Source of the DNA: Bacteroidota bacterium
GTDB taxonomy: Bacteria > Bacteroidota > Bacteroidia > B-17B0 > Aurantibacillaceae
Direction: 5' to 3'
Length of the DNA stretch: 64,000 nucleotides
NCBI GenBank assembly: GCA_016711805.1
Contig: JADJSH010000003.1
Coordinates: forward strand, 124,001 to 188,000
Part shown: positions 53,157-62,799 of the stretch, one piece after another
How the letters are laid out: each line of letters starts with the position of its first letter
Position numbering within the stretch: the stretch's first letter is position 1
The notes under the pieces: generated by a model
Seen by the model: the letters and a program-made list of their open reading frames with translations, nothing else
Databases searched by the model: none
Told to the model about the DNA's origin: nothing
Position numbers and translations under genes: made by a program

Positions 53157-55142
53157 ATGGAAAACCATAAAACCAATTATAAAATACACACTATAGTTCT
53201 AATAATAGCTTTGTTTTGCTTATCGTTTAATGGCTTTGCTCAATACCCATCTGAAATAAATAAATTATTAAAAGAGGTAAAAGAAGCCTCTTTTGGTGAC
53301 TCGGCTACCCTTTTTAAAATTGGAGACCAAACTATTCATAAAACGGCGCAAACAAAATACAAAGGGGCAGAAGCAGAAGTAAATATTTACTACGCTAATT
53401 ATTTTTATTATACACGTAACATTGATCGTGCAAAATTTTATTTCGATAAAGCAAAATTAAAAGCCCAAACATTTTCAAATAAACACATCGAAACTTTAGC
53501 TAACATTCGATTAATTTTTATTGATTACGAATTAGGAATCAATGAAGGCGCCGAACAAGACTTTCTTAATTTACTGATTGAAACAAAACAAACTAAAGAT
53601 TTTGAAAATCATGCGGAATTGTTGAACTTATTAGGAATAATAAAAGAATCGAAAAATGAATTACAAGCCGCAGCAGAGTTATACATAGAAGGGTTAGCAT
53701 TTTCTGAATCACATGGTTTACCTCATTATCCATCCGTATTTAGAAACAATCTCGGATTAATTAAATTATATTCTAATCAGCCCGACGATGCATTAATTGA
53801 TTTTGAGAAAGGTTTAGAATCTGCCAAAAAGGAAAATGATAAAAATTTAGCTAGCCATATTCAAATTAATATTTGTTTAATTTATGTAAAGAAAAATCGA
53901 GTAAAAGAAGCTTTAGAGATTTTTAATGATGTTATTAATTATACCCGTTTAAACAATCATCCAAGAGAATTATCGGCAGCGTTTATTAATATGGGAGCTG
54001 AGTTTAATAGATCCAATAAACCAGAACTTGCTTTAGCTTACCTTGATTCATCTATTAATATTTTACAAAAAACAAAATTACAAGTAGACTTAACTGAGGC
54101 CTATCTTGGCAAAGCAGAAGTATTAATAAGTTTAAATAAAAACAACGAAGCAAAAAAAAATCTTGATTTAGCAAAGGCATTATTTACAAAAACAAATAAC
54201 TTGAATAACCAAGCAACCTATAATTACTTGCTATATACTATTGAGAACTCTGAGGGAAAACATCAATCTGCTTTAAATTACTATTTATCCTACGAAAACA
54301 TCAAAGATAGTATTGAAAAAACATTAAACGGTAAACTTATACAAGAATTGCAGTTAAAATATAACGTCCAGAAAAAAGAAGTGGAATTGGAAAAAGAAAA
54401 ATCTAAAAATTTATTACTTGAGCAACAACACCAAGATGAACGTTTTTTTAAATGGTTATCTATTGGTATTGCACTTATCGTTTTGATTTTAGTTATTAGT
54501 TCTGTGTATTATTTATACTCTAAAAAAATTCGAGAAAAACAGGCTTCTTTCAGTCGACAACTTATCGAAAATATCGAAGAAGATCGTTTAAGAATCTCCA
54601 TGGATTTACATGATGATATAGGGCAATCCCTCTCGATGATAAAAACAAAAATCGCTGTTGTTAAACAAGATCCAGAACATAAGATTTTAGAGTCTGAACT
54701 CGCAAGAGTTATTGAACAAACGCGAGAAATTTCCAAAAACTTATATCCTTCTTACCTAGAAAAAATTGGATTGGTAAGATCTATTGCTCGATTAATGGAA
54801 AATATTCAGTCCTCTACAAAAATAGAATGTAGCTTTGATGTAGCAGATAAAGTTGAAGAACTATCTCTTCCAAACAAAACCCATATTTATCGAATTTTAC
54901 AAGAGTGCACTAACAATACGATAAAACACGCAAAGGCAAGTGCATTAAAAATATCCATTACCGAAAAAAATAATGAATTTGCTCTTATTTACCAAGATAA
55001 TGGTATAGGCATGTCATCCAAACAAAAGGATGGGCTCGGCTTATTATCTATTAAAGAACGTGCTAAAATTATTAACGGAAGTGTTAATTTTGAGGATAAA
55101 ACAAATAAAAGTTTTAAATTAACGCTAAAATTCAGCGCCTAA
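53157..55142 (+). CDS. TPR sensor histidine kinase (NarX/HisKA_3 type)
   Basis: 661 residues. The signal/anchor segment (IHTIVLIIALFCLSFNGFAQ) is followed by about 380 residues of TPR hairpins and one membrane span (FKWLSIGIALIVLILVISSV, about 430-450). A HisKA_3 helix with the phospho-acceptor His (RLRISMDLHDDIGQSLSM) and a HATPase_c domain (HIYRILQECTNNTIKHAKA, DNGIGM and GLGLLSIKER) complete it. It is paired with the abutting NarL-type regulator. Its divergent position beside the giant surface-protein genes makes regulation of that locus plausible but unproven. Confidence 0.93.
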   Translation: MENHKTNYKIHTIVLIIALFCLSFNGFAQYPSEINKLLKEVKEASFGDSATLFKIGDQTIHKTAQTKYKGAEAEVNIYYANYFYYTRNIDRAKFYFDKAKLKAQTFSNKHIETLANIRLIFIDYELGINEGAEQDFLNLLIETKQTKDFENHAELLNLLGIIKESKNELQAAAELYIEGLAFSESHGLPHYPSVFRNNLGLIKLYSNQPDDALIDFEKGLESAKKENDKNLASHIQINICLIYVKKNRVKEALEIFNDVINYTRLNNHPRELSAAFINMGAEFNRSNKPELALAYLDSSINILQKTKLQVDLTEAYLGKAEVLISLNKNNEAKKNLDLAKALFTKTNNLNNQATYNYLLYTIENSEGKHQSALNYYLSYENIKDSIEKTLNGKLIQELQLKYNVQKKEVELEKEKSKNLLLEQQHQDERFFKWLSIGIALIVLILVISSVYYLYSKKIREKQASFSRQLIENIEEDRLRISMDLHDDIGQSLSMIKTKIAVVKQDPEHKILESELARVIEQTREISKNLYPSYLEKIGLVRSIARLMENIQSSTKIECSFDVADKVEELSLPNKTHIYRILQECTNNTIKHAKASALKISITEKNNEFALIYQDNGIGMSSKQKDGLGLLSIKERAKIINGSVNFEDKTNKSFKLTLKFSA

Positions 55143-55817
55143 ATGAGCCAGGTTAAAACACTACTAATTGCAGATGATCATCCTATTTTTAGAAAAGGTT
55201 TGATGGATTTATTACAGCACTCATTTCCAAAAGTTAAAATTATTGAATGCCATAACGGAGCAGAAGCAATTGACGGAATTTTAAAACAAAAACCAGACAT
55301 CGCTATTTTAGATATCAATATGCCAGAAGCAAATGGACTAGATGTTTGTAAGCGTGTTATTAAAGAGCAATCTACAACAAAAATTATCATCCTTACCATG
55401 TATCAGGAAAAGGAAATGATTAAAAACGCCATGTTATCGGGAGCTATGGGCTATATTTTAAAAGATAATGCGGTAGATGAAATTATGGACTGTGTAAATA
55501 CGGTAGCGAATGGCGAAAACTATATTGGTACTGCTATGTTGCCTTACCATAACGAACTTTCGATTGAAGACAAAAAGAAACAACAATTAGTAGAAGGTTT
55601 AAAAGCTTTAAGTCAAGCCGAATTAAAAACGCTAAAACTAGTAAGTCAAAATAAAACGTCTAAAGAAATTTCGGAGCTATTATTTTTGTCAGAAAAAACA
55701 GTGGAGAATTATCGCTCTCGTATTTGCCAAAAATTAGAATTGCCCCCTCGTAATAATAGTTTAGTAATTTGGATTAGCGAGAATAAAGAGTTGTTATCCT
55801 ATATCAGCGAGTTTTAG
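55143..55817 (+). CDS. NarL/FixJ-type response regulator
   Basis: 224 residues. The ATG directly follows the kinase stop (no gap), giving translational coupling. The receiver (about 5-122) has the acidic ADDH pair, phospho-acceptor Asp in IAILDINMPEANG and Lys in YILKDNAV. The LuxR-type helix-turn-helix (about 158-215) reads LSQAELKTLKLVSQNKTSKE, LFLSEKTVENYRSRI. It binds DNA as a dimer on phosphorylation. Confidence 0.94.
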   Translation: MSQVKTLLIADDHPIFRKGLMDLLQHSFPKVKIIECHNGAEAIDGILKQKPDIAILDINMPEANGLDVCKRVIKEQSTTKIIILTMYQEKEMIKNAMLSGAMGYILKDNAVDEIMDCVNTVANGENYIGTAMLPYHNELSIEDKKKQQLVEGLKALSQAELKTLKLVSQNKTSKEISELLFLSEKTVENYRSRICQKLELPPRNNSLVIWISENKELLSYISEF

Positions 55818-55836
55818 TTTATTCTTTATAAAAAAC

Positions 55837-55870
55837 AAACCCCCACAAACAAATTGTTTGTGGGGGTTTT
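55837..55870. terminator. Bidirectional terminator
   Basis: Almost perfect 16-bp arms AAACCCCCACAAACAA and TTGTTTGTGGGGGTTT around one A, between convergent genes. Confidence 0.93.
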
Positions 55871-55887
55871 CACTTTAATTAAACTAA

Positions 55888-57282
55888 CTATAATATTGCT
55901 CTGAACAATAAAAATAAAGCTCCAGATAAAATCATGGTTACAGGTAAGGTTAATACCCAAGCTAAAAAGATGTTGGTGATGGTTTTACGTTGTAAATTCT
56001 TCAATCCTTTTTTTGCAACCATACTTCCCATAATACCTGAACTCAACATGTGTGTTGTACTAACCGGCACACCATAAGCAGAAGCTACACCAATACCCAT
56101 AGAAGCTACAATTTCTGCTGAGGCACCTTGAGCATAACTCATGTGTTGCTTACCAATTTTTTCACCAATAGTTTTTACAATCCGTTTCCAGCCGATCATG
56201 GTTCCTAAACCTAATGAAACTGAAATCATAATGATAACCCAAGATGGCGCATACTCCACTAATTTTTTAGCAGATTTAATTTCTGTTTTTAAAGAGTTAA
56301 TGTCGTTTTTTGAAATCGCGACATTTTCACTTTTTAATAATTTTTCGGCGCTTTTTGTAATTTTTACGATGTCCTTTCTTAATTCAAAACGCTCTGTAAC
56401 CGCTACTCCTTCCGCATAATTTATTCCAGCGGTTGCTACAGCAAAATGTTCGGCGTGTTTTTTTATCGTATTAAAATTTTTAAATTCTTCTTTACCAAAC
56501 TGTGTGGTATCGGTAGTAGAAATAATTTTATTAATTACCATCACATTGGCATTCGTACTTTGTAAGTTAATCTCAGAATCTAAAGAAAAGCTTGCTGGTA
56601 AAATGGCAATTAAAATCATCATTACTAAACCCACTCCTTTTTGTCCGTCGTTTTGACCATGAAAAAAACTTACTAAACCGCAAGTTGTCCATAACAACAT
56701 ACGAATCCAAATAGGAGGCATTTTTCCAGGAATTGGTTCTTTATAAATAATCTCATTTTTTACTAAACGTTTAAAAATAAACATCATTAAAATAGCTACT
56801 GTAAAACCCGCTAAAGGCGAAATTAATAAAGCTAAACCTGTGTCTTTTGCTTTATCCCAGTTTACAGCACTTCCACCAACATTATCTGGTAAAAAATAAA
56901 ATGCTAAACCAATACCTATAATAGAACCTATTAACGTATGTGAACTTGATGCTGGTAAACCAAACCACCAGGTTCCTAAATTCCAAATAATAGCAGATAA
57001 TAATAAGGCTAAAATCATCGCAATACCATGGTATACATTGCTATCCACCAATACTTCCATTGGTAATAAATTTACAATACCCATGGCAACGGCAATTCCA
57101 CCCGTCATTACTCCCACAAAGTTTAAAATACCGCTATAAACCACTGCCGTGGTTGGTTTCATGGAATTAGTATAAATTACGGTTGCTACAGCATTAGCGG
57201 TATCATGAAAGCCGTTCACGAATTCGAAAGTACATGCTAACACTAAGCATATTACTAAAAAGATAATTAAGGTCGTTGTCAT
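55888..57282 (-). CDS. PiT-family inorganic phosphate transporter
   Basis: 464 residues with about ten membrane spans. The duplicated PiT signature is visible as GFHDTANAVATVIYTNSM near the N-terminus and ASAYGVPVSTTHMLSSGIMG near the C-terminus. SFFHGQNDGQKGVGLVM lies mid-protein. A hydrophilic insert of about 110 residues (about 235-345; NVMVINKIISTTDTTQ to LKTEIKSAKKLVEYAP) divides the halves. It is probably a cation- or proton-coupled phosphate importer of the inner membrane. The porin gene lies upstream on the same strand. Confidence 0.93.
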   Translation of the reverse strand: MTTTLIIFLVICLVLACTFEFVNGFHDTANAVATVIYTNSMKPTTAVVYSGILNFVGVMTGGIAVAMGIVNLLPMEVLVDSNVYHGIAMILALLLSAIIWNLGTWWFGLPASSSHTLIGSIIGIGLAFYFLPDNVGGSAVNWDKAKDTGLALLISPLAGFTVAILMMFIFKRLVKNEIIYKEPIPGKMPPIWIRMLLWTTCGLVSFFHGQNDGQKGVGLVMMILIAILPASFSLDSEINLQSTNANVMVINKIISTTDTTQFGKEEFKNFNTIKKHAEHFAVATAGINYAEGVAVTERFELRKDIVKITKSAEKLLKSENVAISKNDINSLKTEIKSAKKLVEYAPSWVIIMISVSLGLGTMIGWKRIVKTIGEKIGKQHMSYAQGASAEIVASMGIGVASAYGVPVSTTHMLSSGIMGSMVAKKGLKNLQRKTITNIFLAWVLTLPVTMILSGALFLLFRAIL

Positions 57283-57352
57283 TTTTTTGTTTTTTTGTAA
57301 AAGTAAGGTCTTGTTTTTTTGGCAATGTTAACTTAATGTTAAGTTCTTATGG

Positions 57353-58648
57353 TTAAATCCCTAATTCTATTTGAAAAACCGCAAAAAAGTAGCTGTTGTG
57401 GTTCTCTTGTTTACTTAAATCTCTTTCTCTGTTATAAAATACGTTTCCTTGAACTTTCACTTTGTGTTTATTTAAATATTTAGAAACGCCTAAGCCATAT
57501 TGTTCATTTTCTCTAACTTTTGACAATAAATCGTTGTGCGGACTAACTAATGAGTGACGTAACGCCACCTCGAACATGTTTTTAAAGCAATAACTTAACT
57601 GTGTATTTATTCCATCACCGGTAACTATTGTTCTGCTTTTTGCGTCACTACCCACAACAGTTGGCAAACCATCCGTATCTCTTCTGATATATTCGCTACT
57701 TAAAGCAATACCTTTATATTTGAATAAAAAGTCAGCCATGTATACATTAAAACTTCTTGTTGCTAATAAGTCTTTCCCTAATTGACCGGCTGTTCTAACT
57801 GCCAAATCATTAAAATGATATCCTCCTGCAATTGAAATTTTTGGTTTTGGTTCTCTAGCTAAATCTCCTTCATAATAGTCACCACCATCAGAAAAGGCAC
57901 CTAAAGGTAATAATTCTATTCTTCCTGTATAAGCTAAACCCGTATTACTACTAACAGAGTTTCTTCCTTCTCCACTTGTAGCTGCTAATTTGGTTAAAAC
58001 TGTAAATGTCTTTCCTAAATGAGCTGTATAGTTTACGAAAAAACCAAAATCACGATCAGGAGTAAAATTTGCATTTACAATTGATCTATCATAAAATTGA
58101 AGAGAGCCTGAAGAAACTACACGCTGTCTGTTTCCTGGCAATTTTCCTTGTCCTAAAGCAAATTGTAAATTTTTTATTGGTTTATAAAAAATCATTGCAT
58201 CTCTTACCACGTTCGGGCTAGTGTTTTGAGTGGATGCATCCGCATCGCTCCAGTCCATGTCTCCTCTCGAAAACGACAACTGTAAATAATAGTTCCATTT
58301 CGGATTTACTACGTGCCCCGCAAAACTTAAACGACATCTTCTCACGCGTGCTTCCCAGCTTCCTGTTTCCAAATGCTCCTCGTCTTTAGTGTTCATTAAA
58401 AATCGATTTTGCATTCTAAATCTGATATTTATAGAATACGAACTATCTGGTGTTGCAAACCCCAAACCTGCTTTATAATTAAAAAATGGAGTTGTTTTGC
58501 TTTTAGGTTTTTTCAGCTCCTGCACTTCCTTCCTTAAATCTGTTAAGTATTTTAATAAGGAATCGTTAGAAACTGGTGTTGTTTCTTGAGAAAAAGCCTG
58601 TAGTGTAAACAAAACAGAAATAATAAGTAAAGATAAAGTGTTTTTCAT
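57353..58648 (-). CDS. Phosphate-type outer-membrane porin (OprP/OprO-like)
   Basis: 431 residues: signal peptide (LSLLIISVLFTLQAFSQ), a short coiled coil (LKYLTDLRKEVQELKKPKS) and a beta-barrel with features of the porin O/P family (RFRMQNRFLMN, WEARVRRCRLSFAGHVVNPKW, KLPGNRQRVVSSGSLQFYDRS). It is encoded 70 bp upstream of the PiT transporter on the same strand, so outer-membrane uptake and inner-membrane import of phosphate look coupled. Selectivity for phosphate is by family and context. Confidence 0.88.
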   Translation of the reverse strand: MKNTLSLLIISVLFTLQAFSQETTPVSNDSLLKYLTDLRKEVQELKKPKSKTTPFFNYKAGLGFATPDSSYSINIRFRMQNRFLMNTKDEEHLETGSWEARVRRCRLSFAGHVVNPKWNYYLQLSFSRGDMDWSDADASTQNTSPNVVRDAMIFYKPIKNLQFALGQGKLPGNRQRVVSSGSLQFYDRSIVNANFTPDRDFGFFVNYTAHLGKTFTVLTKLAATSGEGRNSVSSNTGLAYTGRIELLPLGAFSDGGDYYEGDLAREPKPKISIAGGYHFNDLAVRTAGQLGKDLLATRSFNVYMADFLFKYKGIALSSEYIRRDTDGLPTVVGSDAKSRTIVTGDGINTQLSYCFKNMFEVALRHSLVSPHNDLLSKVRENEQYGLGVSKYLNKHKVKVQGNVFYNRERDLSKQENHNSYFFAVFQIELGI

Positions 58649-58734
58649 GTAAATTTAATATTAACGGTTGCGAAATAATCACCTTAATATTAGGTTTACT
58701 TAAACTCAATGTTACTAAATTGTTAAATCGATAA

Positions 58735-60276
58735 TTAAAAGCCGTCGGTTAATCCTTTAATGTGCTTTATAAAATCAACGGTTGTACGCTTATTGTTTTT
58801 AATTAAAAAAACACCGTAATCGTTAATTTTAGTGATGTCTACGTCCTTATATTGTTCCAAAATAAGTTTATCGTAATTATAATCACCTGTATAAATCACA
58901 AATTTATCGTGGATGTTAACTTTCTCTTCTAAAATTCGCCAGGTTCTTCGTTCAAAGGACGGCTTAAAGGTGTTTGGGAAATCATCATAAATAGCGGGGC
59001 CAGCATAATTTATTTCATCATCGTGCCAAGCACTATTTACGATCACAAAATCATTTACGCCTTGTTCTATACATATTCGTTTTGTGATGTCGGCCGCTTC
59101 TATAACTTCTTTCAAAGTGTTTAAGTGAACGTGTCCCCACATTTTTTCCTGAACATGATACGCTAAAGTTGTTTTAAATGTTACTTCTTTAAATAAAGTA
59201 AATACAAAAACAATAGGTATTACAAGCCACATTATTTTTTTGAAGTCAATATCCAAATTTATAATTATTAAATAGATAATAATTGGAAATCCTAAATACA
59301 TTCGGCTATACGAATAAAAAGGCCAAACAATACCATCGTTGACTTTACTTGAAGAAAACGAAACTAAAATGATGACTAAAAAAAGAAGATACGATAAAAG
59401 TAATTTTTTGTTTTTCTTAAATAGTAAAACGCCTAAACTTATAAAGGTTAATAAAACAATCACACTTGTCTCTTCTACAAAAAAACCAATGTGTGCAAAT
59501 CGCTTATCTAAATTAAGAATGGCGTCTTTAAAATAATCTAGTGAATACTCATTAGTAAGACCGTATAATACATAATTAGGGTTTGCTTTATAAAAATGAT
59601 TTAAAGCATAATCAATAGGCAGCGCTAAAACAATTCCAATAACAGAATAGATGTAATACTTTTTATCCTTATAATTAATTAAGAATAAATAAAACAAAAA
59701 TGGAGCGCTTACTATAACCGAATTTTGACTCACTAAATATCCTACATAAGCCAAAAATGTATTGACTAAAATAAAACGGTAATTTTTAGGGTTCAATAAA
59801 CTCACTACAAACAGACTTGTAAAAAATAAGCCCGTTACAAAACCCCTTGGAATAGACGTCATAATATCAAAGCCCACGGGTAAACACAGTAAAATGGCTA
59901 ATACTAAAATAGCTTGCTCTTTCTTTTGTTTTTTAAATAAATAAAATGCCGTAAATAAAAAAGGAGTTAAGAAAATAAAATGGGTAGCAATTGGAACAGC
60001 ATAATAAACACTTACGCCTAACTTTATTAGAGGAGCCGCAAACAAGCCTTCCATCATCGTATTATAATCTTGTCCATAATAGCGTGGCACATAAAACAAT
60101 CCTTGCGAAAAATGTTTAGCACCCGACCACATCACTACTTGATCGTTATCTACACAATCTTGATTAACGGTTAAAAACAAAAACAGGCGTTGAAGTAAAA
60201 TAAAGCCTATAAACAAAAAAAAGAAACCGTTTAATACAGCTTCTCTTTTTAAAAATAGTTTTATAGATGTTAACAT
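58735..60276 (-). CDS. Multi-pass membrane protein, possible GT-C-type glycosyltransferase
   Basis: 513 residues with about ten or more membrane helices. A first-loop acidic motif (VDNDQVVMWSGAKHFSQG) and large soluble C-terminal part (about 400-513) resemble the GT-C membrane glycosyltransferase layout, but no specific family is recognised and the donor is unknown. The start overlaps rpiB by 7 bp (60270-60276), indicating co-translation. Confidence 0.6.
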   Translation of the reverse strand: MLTSIKLFLKREAVLNGFFFLFIGFILLQRLFLFLTVNQDCVDNDQVVMWSGAKHFSQGLFYVPRYYGQDYNTMMEGLFAAPLIKLGVSVYYAVPIATHFIFLTPFLFTAFYLFKKQKKEQAILVLAILLCLPVGFDIMTSIPRGFVTGLFFTSLFVVSLLNPKNYRFILVNTFLAYVGYLVSQNSVIVSAPFLFYLFLINYKDKKYYIYSVIGIVLALPIDYALNHFYKANPNYVLYGLTNEYSLDYFKDAILNLDKRFAHIGFFVEETSVIVLLTFISLGVLLFKKNKKLLLSYLLFLVIILVSFSSSKVNDGIVWPFYSYSRMYLGFPIIIYLIIINLDIDFKKIMWLVIPIVFVFTLFKEVTFKTTLAYHVQEKMWGHVHLNTLKEVIEAADITKRICIEQGVNDFVIVNSAWHDDEINYAGPAIYDDFPNTFKPSFERRTWRILEEKVNIHDKFVIYTGDYNYDKLILEQYKDVDITKINDYGVFLIKNNKRTTVDFIKHIKGLTDGF

Positions 60277-60704
60277 GCGTCAATTTTTTTAATTCTATCG
60301 GCATGTCTTCCACCTTCAAATTGCTCTGATAAAAAAGCGTCCACACATTTTTTAGCTTCTTCAATAGTTATATATCTTGCTGGTAAGGTTAAAATATTGG
60401 CGTCATTATGTTGGCGCGCTAGCGCCGAAATTTCAGAATTCCAACATAAAGCAGCTCTAATACCTTGATGTTTATTAGCACTCATATTAATACCATTACC
60501 ACTACCACACATTAATATACCAAAAGTAGCTTCCTTATTAATAACAGCTGTTGCAACAGCATGTGCTGTATCTGGATAATCAGCACGTTCTAAACTATAA
60601 CAACCTTTATCAAATACTTCCGTATTTTTTGTTTTTAAATACGATATTAGTACTTCTTTTAGTTCAAATCCAGCGTGGTCGCTACCTATAGCAATTTTTG
60701 TCAT
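60270..60704 (-). CDS. rpiB: Ribose-5-phosphate isomerase B
   Basis: 144 residues, cytosolic. It interconverts ribose-5-phosphate and ribulose-5-phosphate in the pentose phosphate pathway. Motifs: IAIGSDHAGFELKE at the start, LMCGSGNGINMSANK (active-site Cys region) and RQHNDANILTLPARYIT. Length is typical. It stands at one end of an AT-rich divergent spacer. Confidence 0.94.
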   Translation of the reverse strand: MTKIAIGSDHAGFELKEVLISYLKTKNTEVFDKGCYSLERADYPDTAHAVATAVINKEATFGILMCGSGNGINMSANKHQGIRAALCWNSEISALARQHNDANILTLPARYITIEEAKKCVDAFLSEQFEGGRHADRIKKIDAC

Positions 60705-61183
60705 ATCAAAGTTTTGTTAATAGTTTGTAATCAACGTTAATTAACACTCATAACAACTGGTGCTGAAAATGAGTCAATTATACACAACGCTAATTAACAA
60801 AATTACTGTGTATAATTAAATTTATCGTTAATAAGTTTCAGTAATTAATTAGTGTTTTGTTAATAGCTAATTTACTTAGGTTATTTTTTGATACTACAAA
60901 ATTTACTTTCAAAAACTATTAGGTAGTTTGTACAGTTTTACACACATAAAATTAAGGTCATTCTTACAGAAGTTTTAAACTATTTTTTGAATTCAACGTT
61001 TTGTTCATTACTACACATTAATCTATAAACCAAACAATTATGATTAATAAGATGGTTTAATAATTGTTAATAGACTGTAAATTACTATAAATCCTAGTAA
61101 ACAAAAGCTTATTTTTACACAGTATTAACAGCCTATATACAATAACTATAATTTAAAATTTTAAAAAATATTATATTATTATA
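60705..61183. other. AT-rich divergent spacer, candidate replication origin
   Basis: 479 bp without a gene, strongly AT-rich. Four matches to the DnaA box TTWTNCACA are visible: 60778-60786 (TTATACACA), 60807-60815 (reverse, TGTGTATAA), 60936-60944 and 61113-61121 (both TTTTACACA). The motif TTGTTAATAG occurs at 60714, 60857 and 61064. Genes on both sides point away from it. The divergent promoters of rpiB and nadA must also be here. An origin role is inferred. Confidence 0.45.
60776..60817. repeat. Inverted pair of DnaA-box-like sites
   Basis: 11-bp inverted arms AATTATACACA (60776-60786) and TGTGTATAATT (60807-60817) separated by 20 bp. Each arm contains TTATACACA. Confidence 0.65.
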
Positions 61184-62161
61184 ATGAATTTAGAAAAAGG
61201 TTACCTCGAAAAAAAAATTGATCCGTCGCTTGATTTGTTCAAAGAGATTTTGCATCTTAAGAAAACTAAGAATGCCATCATCCTTGCTCACTACTATCAA
61301 GATGCTGATATTCAGGATATTGCAGACTATATTGGAGACAGTTTAGGCCTCGCTCAACAAGCAGAAAAATCGACTGCTGATATCATTTTATTTGCTGGCG
61401 TACATTTTATGGCAGAAACTGCCAAAATACTGAATCCAAAAACAAAAGTATTGATTCCGGATTTAAAAGCAGGGTGTTCTTTAGCCGATTCTTGTCCGCC
61501 TGACGAATTTTCGGCTTTTAAGGCTGCTCACCCTGATCATGTGGTGTTAACCTATGTAAACTGTACGGCAGATATTAAAGCGCTCTCAGATGTGATTGTT
61601 ACGAGTACAAACGCTGTTCAAATTGTAGAGTCGTTTCCTAAAGATCAAAAAATAATATTTGCACCAGATAAAAATTTAGGAGCGTATATCAATAAAGTGA
61701 CTGGCCGTAATATGGTATTATGGAATGGTAGCTGTATGGTACATGAAATTTTTAGTTTAGAAAAATTAATTAAACTAAAAGCTCAACATCCAAAAGCTTT
61801 GATATTAGCACATCCTGAGTGTGAAGCGGCAATTTTAGAACATGCACATTTTATTGGAAGTACAACAGCTATTTTAAACTATAGTAAAACATCAGCTGAA
61901 CAAGAATTTATTGTGTTAACTGAAACTGGTATTATTCATCAAATGCAAAAAGCTAGTCCTGGTAAAACTTTTATACCAGCTCCTCCAAATAATAGTTGCG
62001 CTTGTAATGATTGTCCGTATATGAAATTAAATACTTTAGAAAAAATTTATAACACCTTAAAATACGAACAACCAGAATTACTAATGAGTGATGATATGAT
62101 TGAAAAAGCTAGAAAACCTATTAATAAAATGTTGGAATTGTCGGCTAAATTTGGACTTTAA
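61184..62161 (+). CDS. nadA: Quinolinate synthase
   Basis: 325 residues, cytosolic. It condenses iminoaspartate with dihydroxyacetone phosphate to give quinolinate for NAD synthesis, using a [4Fe-4S] cluster. Signatures: IILAHYYQDADIQDIADYIGDS, the cysteine-bearing GCSLADSCPP and TYVNCTADIKA, APDKNLGAYI, HPECEAAI and the C-terminal NNSCACNDCPYMKLNT. No nadB or nadC is adjacent. Confidence 0.96.
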   Translation: MNLEKGYLEKKIDPSLDLFKEILHLKKTKNAIILAHYYQDADIQDIADYIGDSLGLAQQAEKSTADIILFAGVHFMAETAKILNPKTKVLIPDLKAGCSLADSCPPDEFSAFKAAHPDHVVLTYVNCTADIKALSDVIVTSTNAVQIVESFPKDQKIIFAPDKNLGAYINKVTGRNMVLWNGSCMVHEIFSLEKLIKLKAQHPKALILAHPECEAAILEHAHFIGSTTAILNYSKTSAEQEFIVLTETGIIHQMQKASPGKTFIPAPPNNSCACNDCPYMKLNTLEKIYNTLKYEQPELLMSDDMIEKARKPINKMLELSAKFGL

Positions 62162-62277
62162 GCGAAAAAAATTAGGTAGTTTATTTGTATTTTAAAATAC
62201 ATGTAGTAGTTTTTTTATTTTTATAAAATATGATGAATAAACCATAGTACAATTAAAAATAATATAAATATACTACT

Positions 62278-62697
62278 ATGAAAACTATTATCATTTCAGC
62301 ATTTTTTTTATGTTTAGCGTTTACAGTTAAAAGTCAAAGCACTGGTAATTTAAACGAAGATGGTAAACACGTAGTGTATTACCAAAATGGTAATGTAAAA
62401 GCTCAGGGTAATTATGTAAATAATAAACGTGAGGGTGAGTGGCTATTTTATTATGAAAATGGTATAATTGCTCTTAAGAAAAACTTTTCAAATGGAGAAC
62501 AAGTTGGAGAGTGGTGTTATTATAATCAAAACGGTGGCTTATTATTAAAAGTAGATGATATTTCTAAAATTAATGAAAAAGCCGAAGTAGCACTTTATGA
62601 AAATAATAAAGTAAAATCAAAAGGAGTTTTTGTAAATGGTAAAAAAGAAGGAGATTTTATTATTAATAATCAAGTAGAAGTAAAGAAGAGTTTTTAG
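62278..62697 (+). CDS. Small secreted MORN-repeat protein
   Basis: 139 residues with a signal peptide (MKTIIISAFFLCLAFTVKSQ) and about four MORN-type repeats (YYQNGNVKAQGNYVNNKREGEW and YYENGIIALKKNFSNGEQ). Bacterial versions are often annotated YwqK-like; no toxin is adjacent. It is probably extracytoplasmic, of unknown role. A second MORN protein follows on the same strand. Confidence 0.8.
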   Translation: MKTIIISAFFLCLAFTVKSQSTGNLNEDGKHVVYYQNGNVKAQGNYVNNKREGEWLFYYENGIIALKKNFSNGEQVGEWCYYNQNGGLLLKVDDISKINEKAEVALYENNKVKSKGVFVNGKKEGDFIINNQVEVKKSF

Positions 62698-62799
62698 TTT
62701 TTTACGACAAAAATCATACAGTTAATTATTAATAATTCATTGATAATTATATTCATTATACGAATTTAAATTTTAACTTAGAGGTTTAGTTTTAACCTT

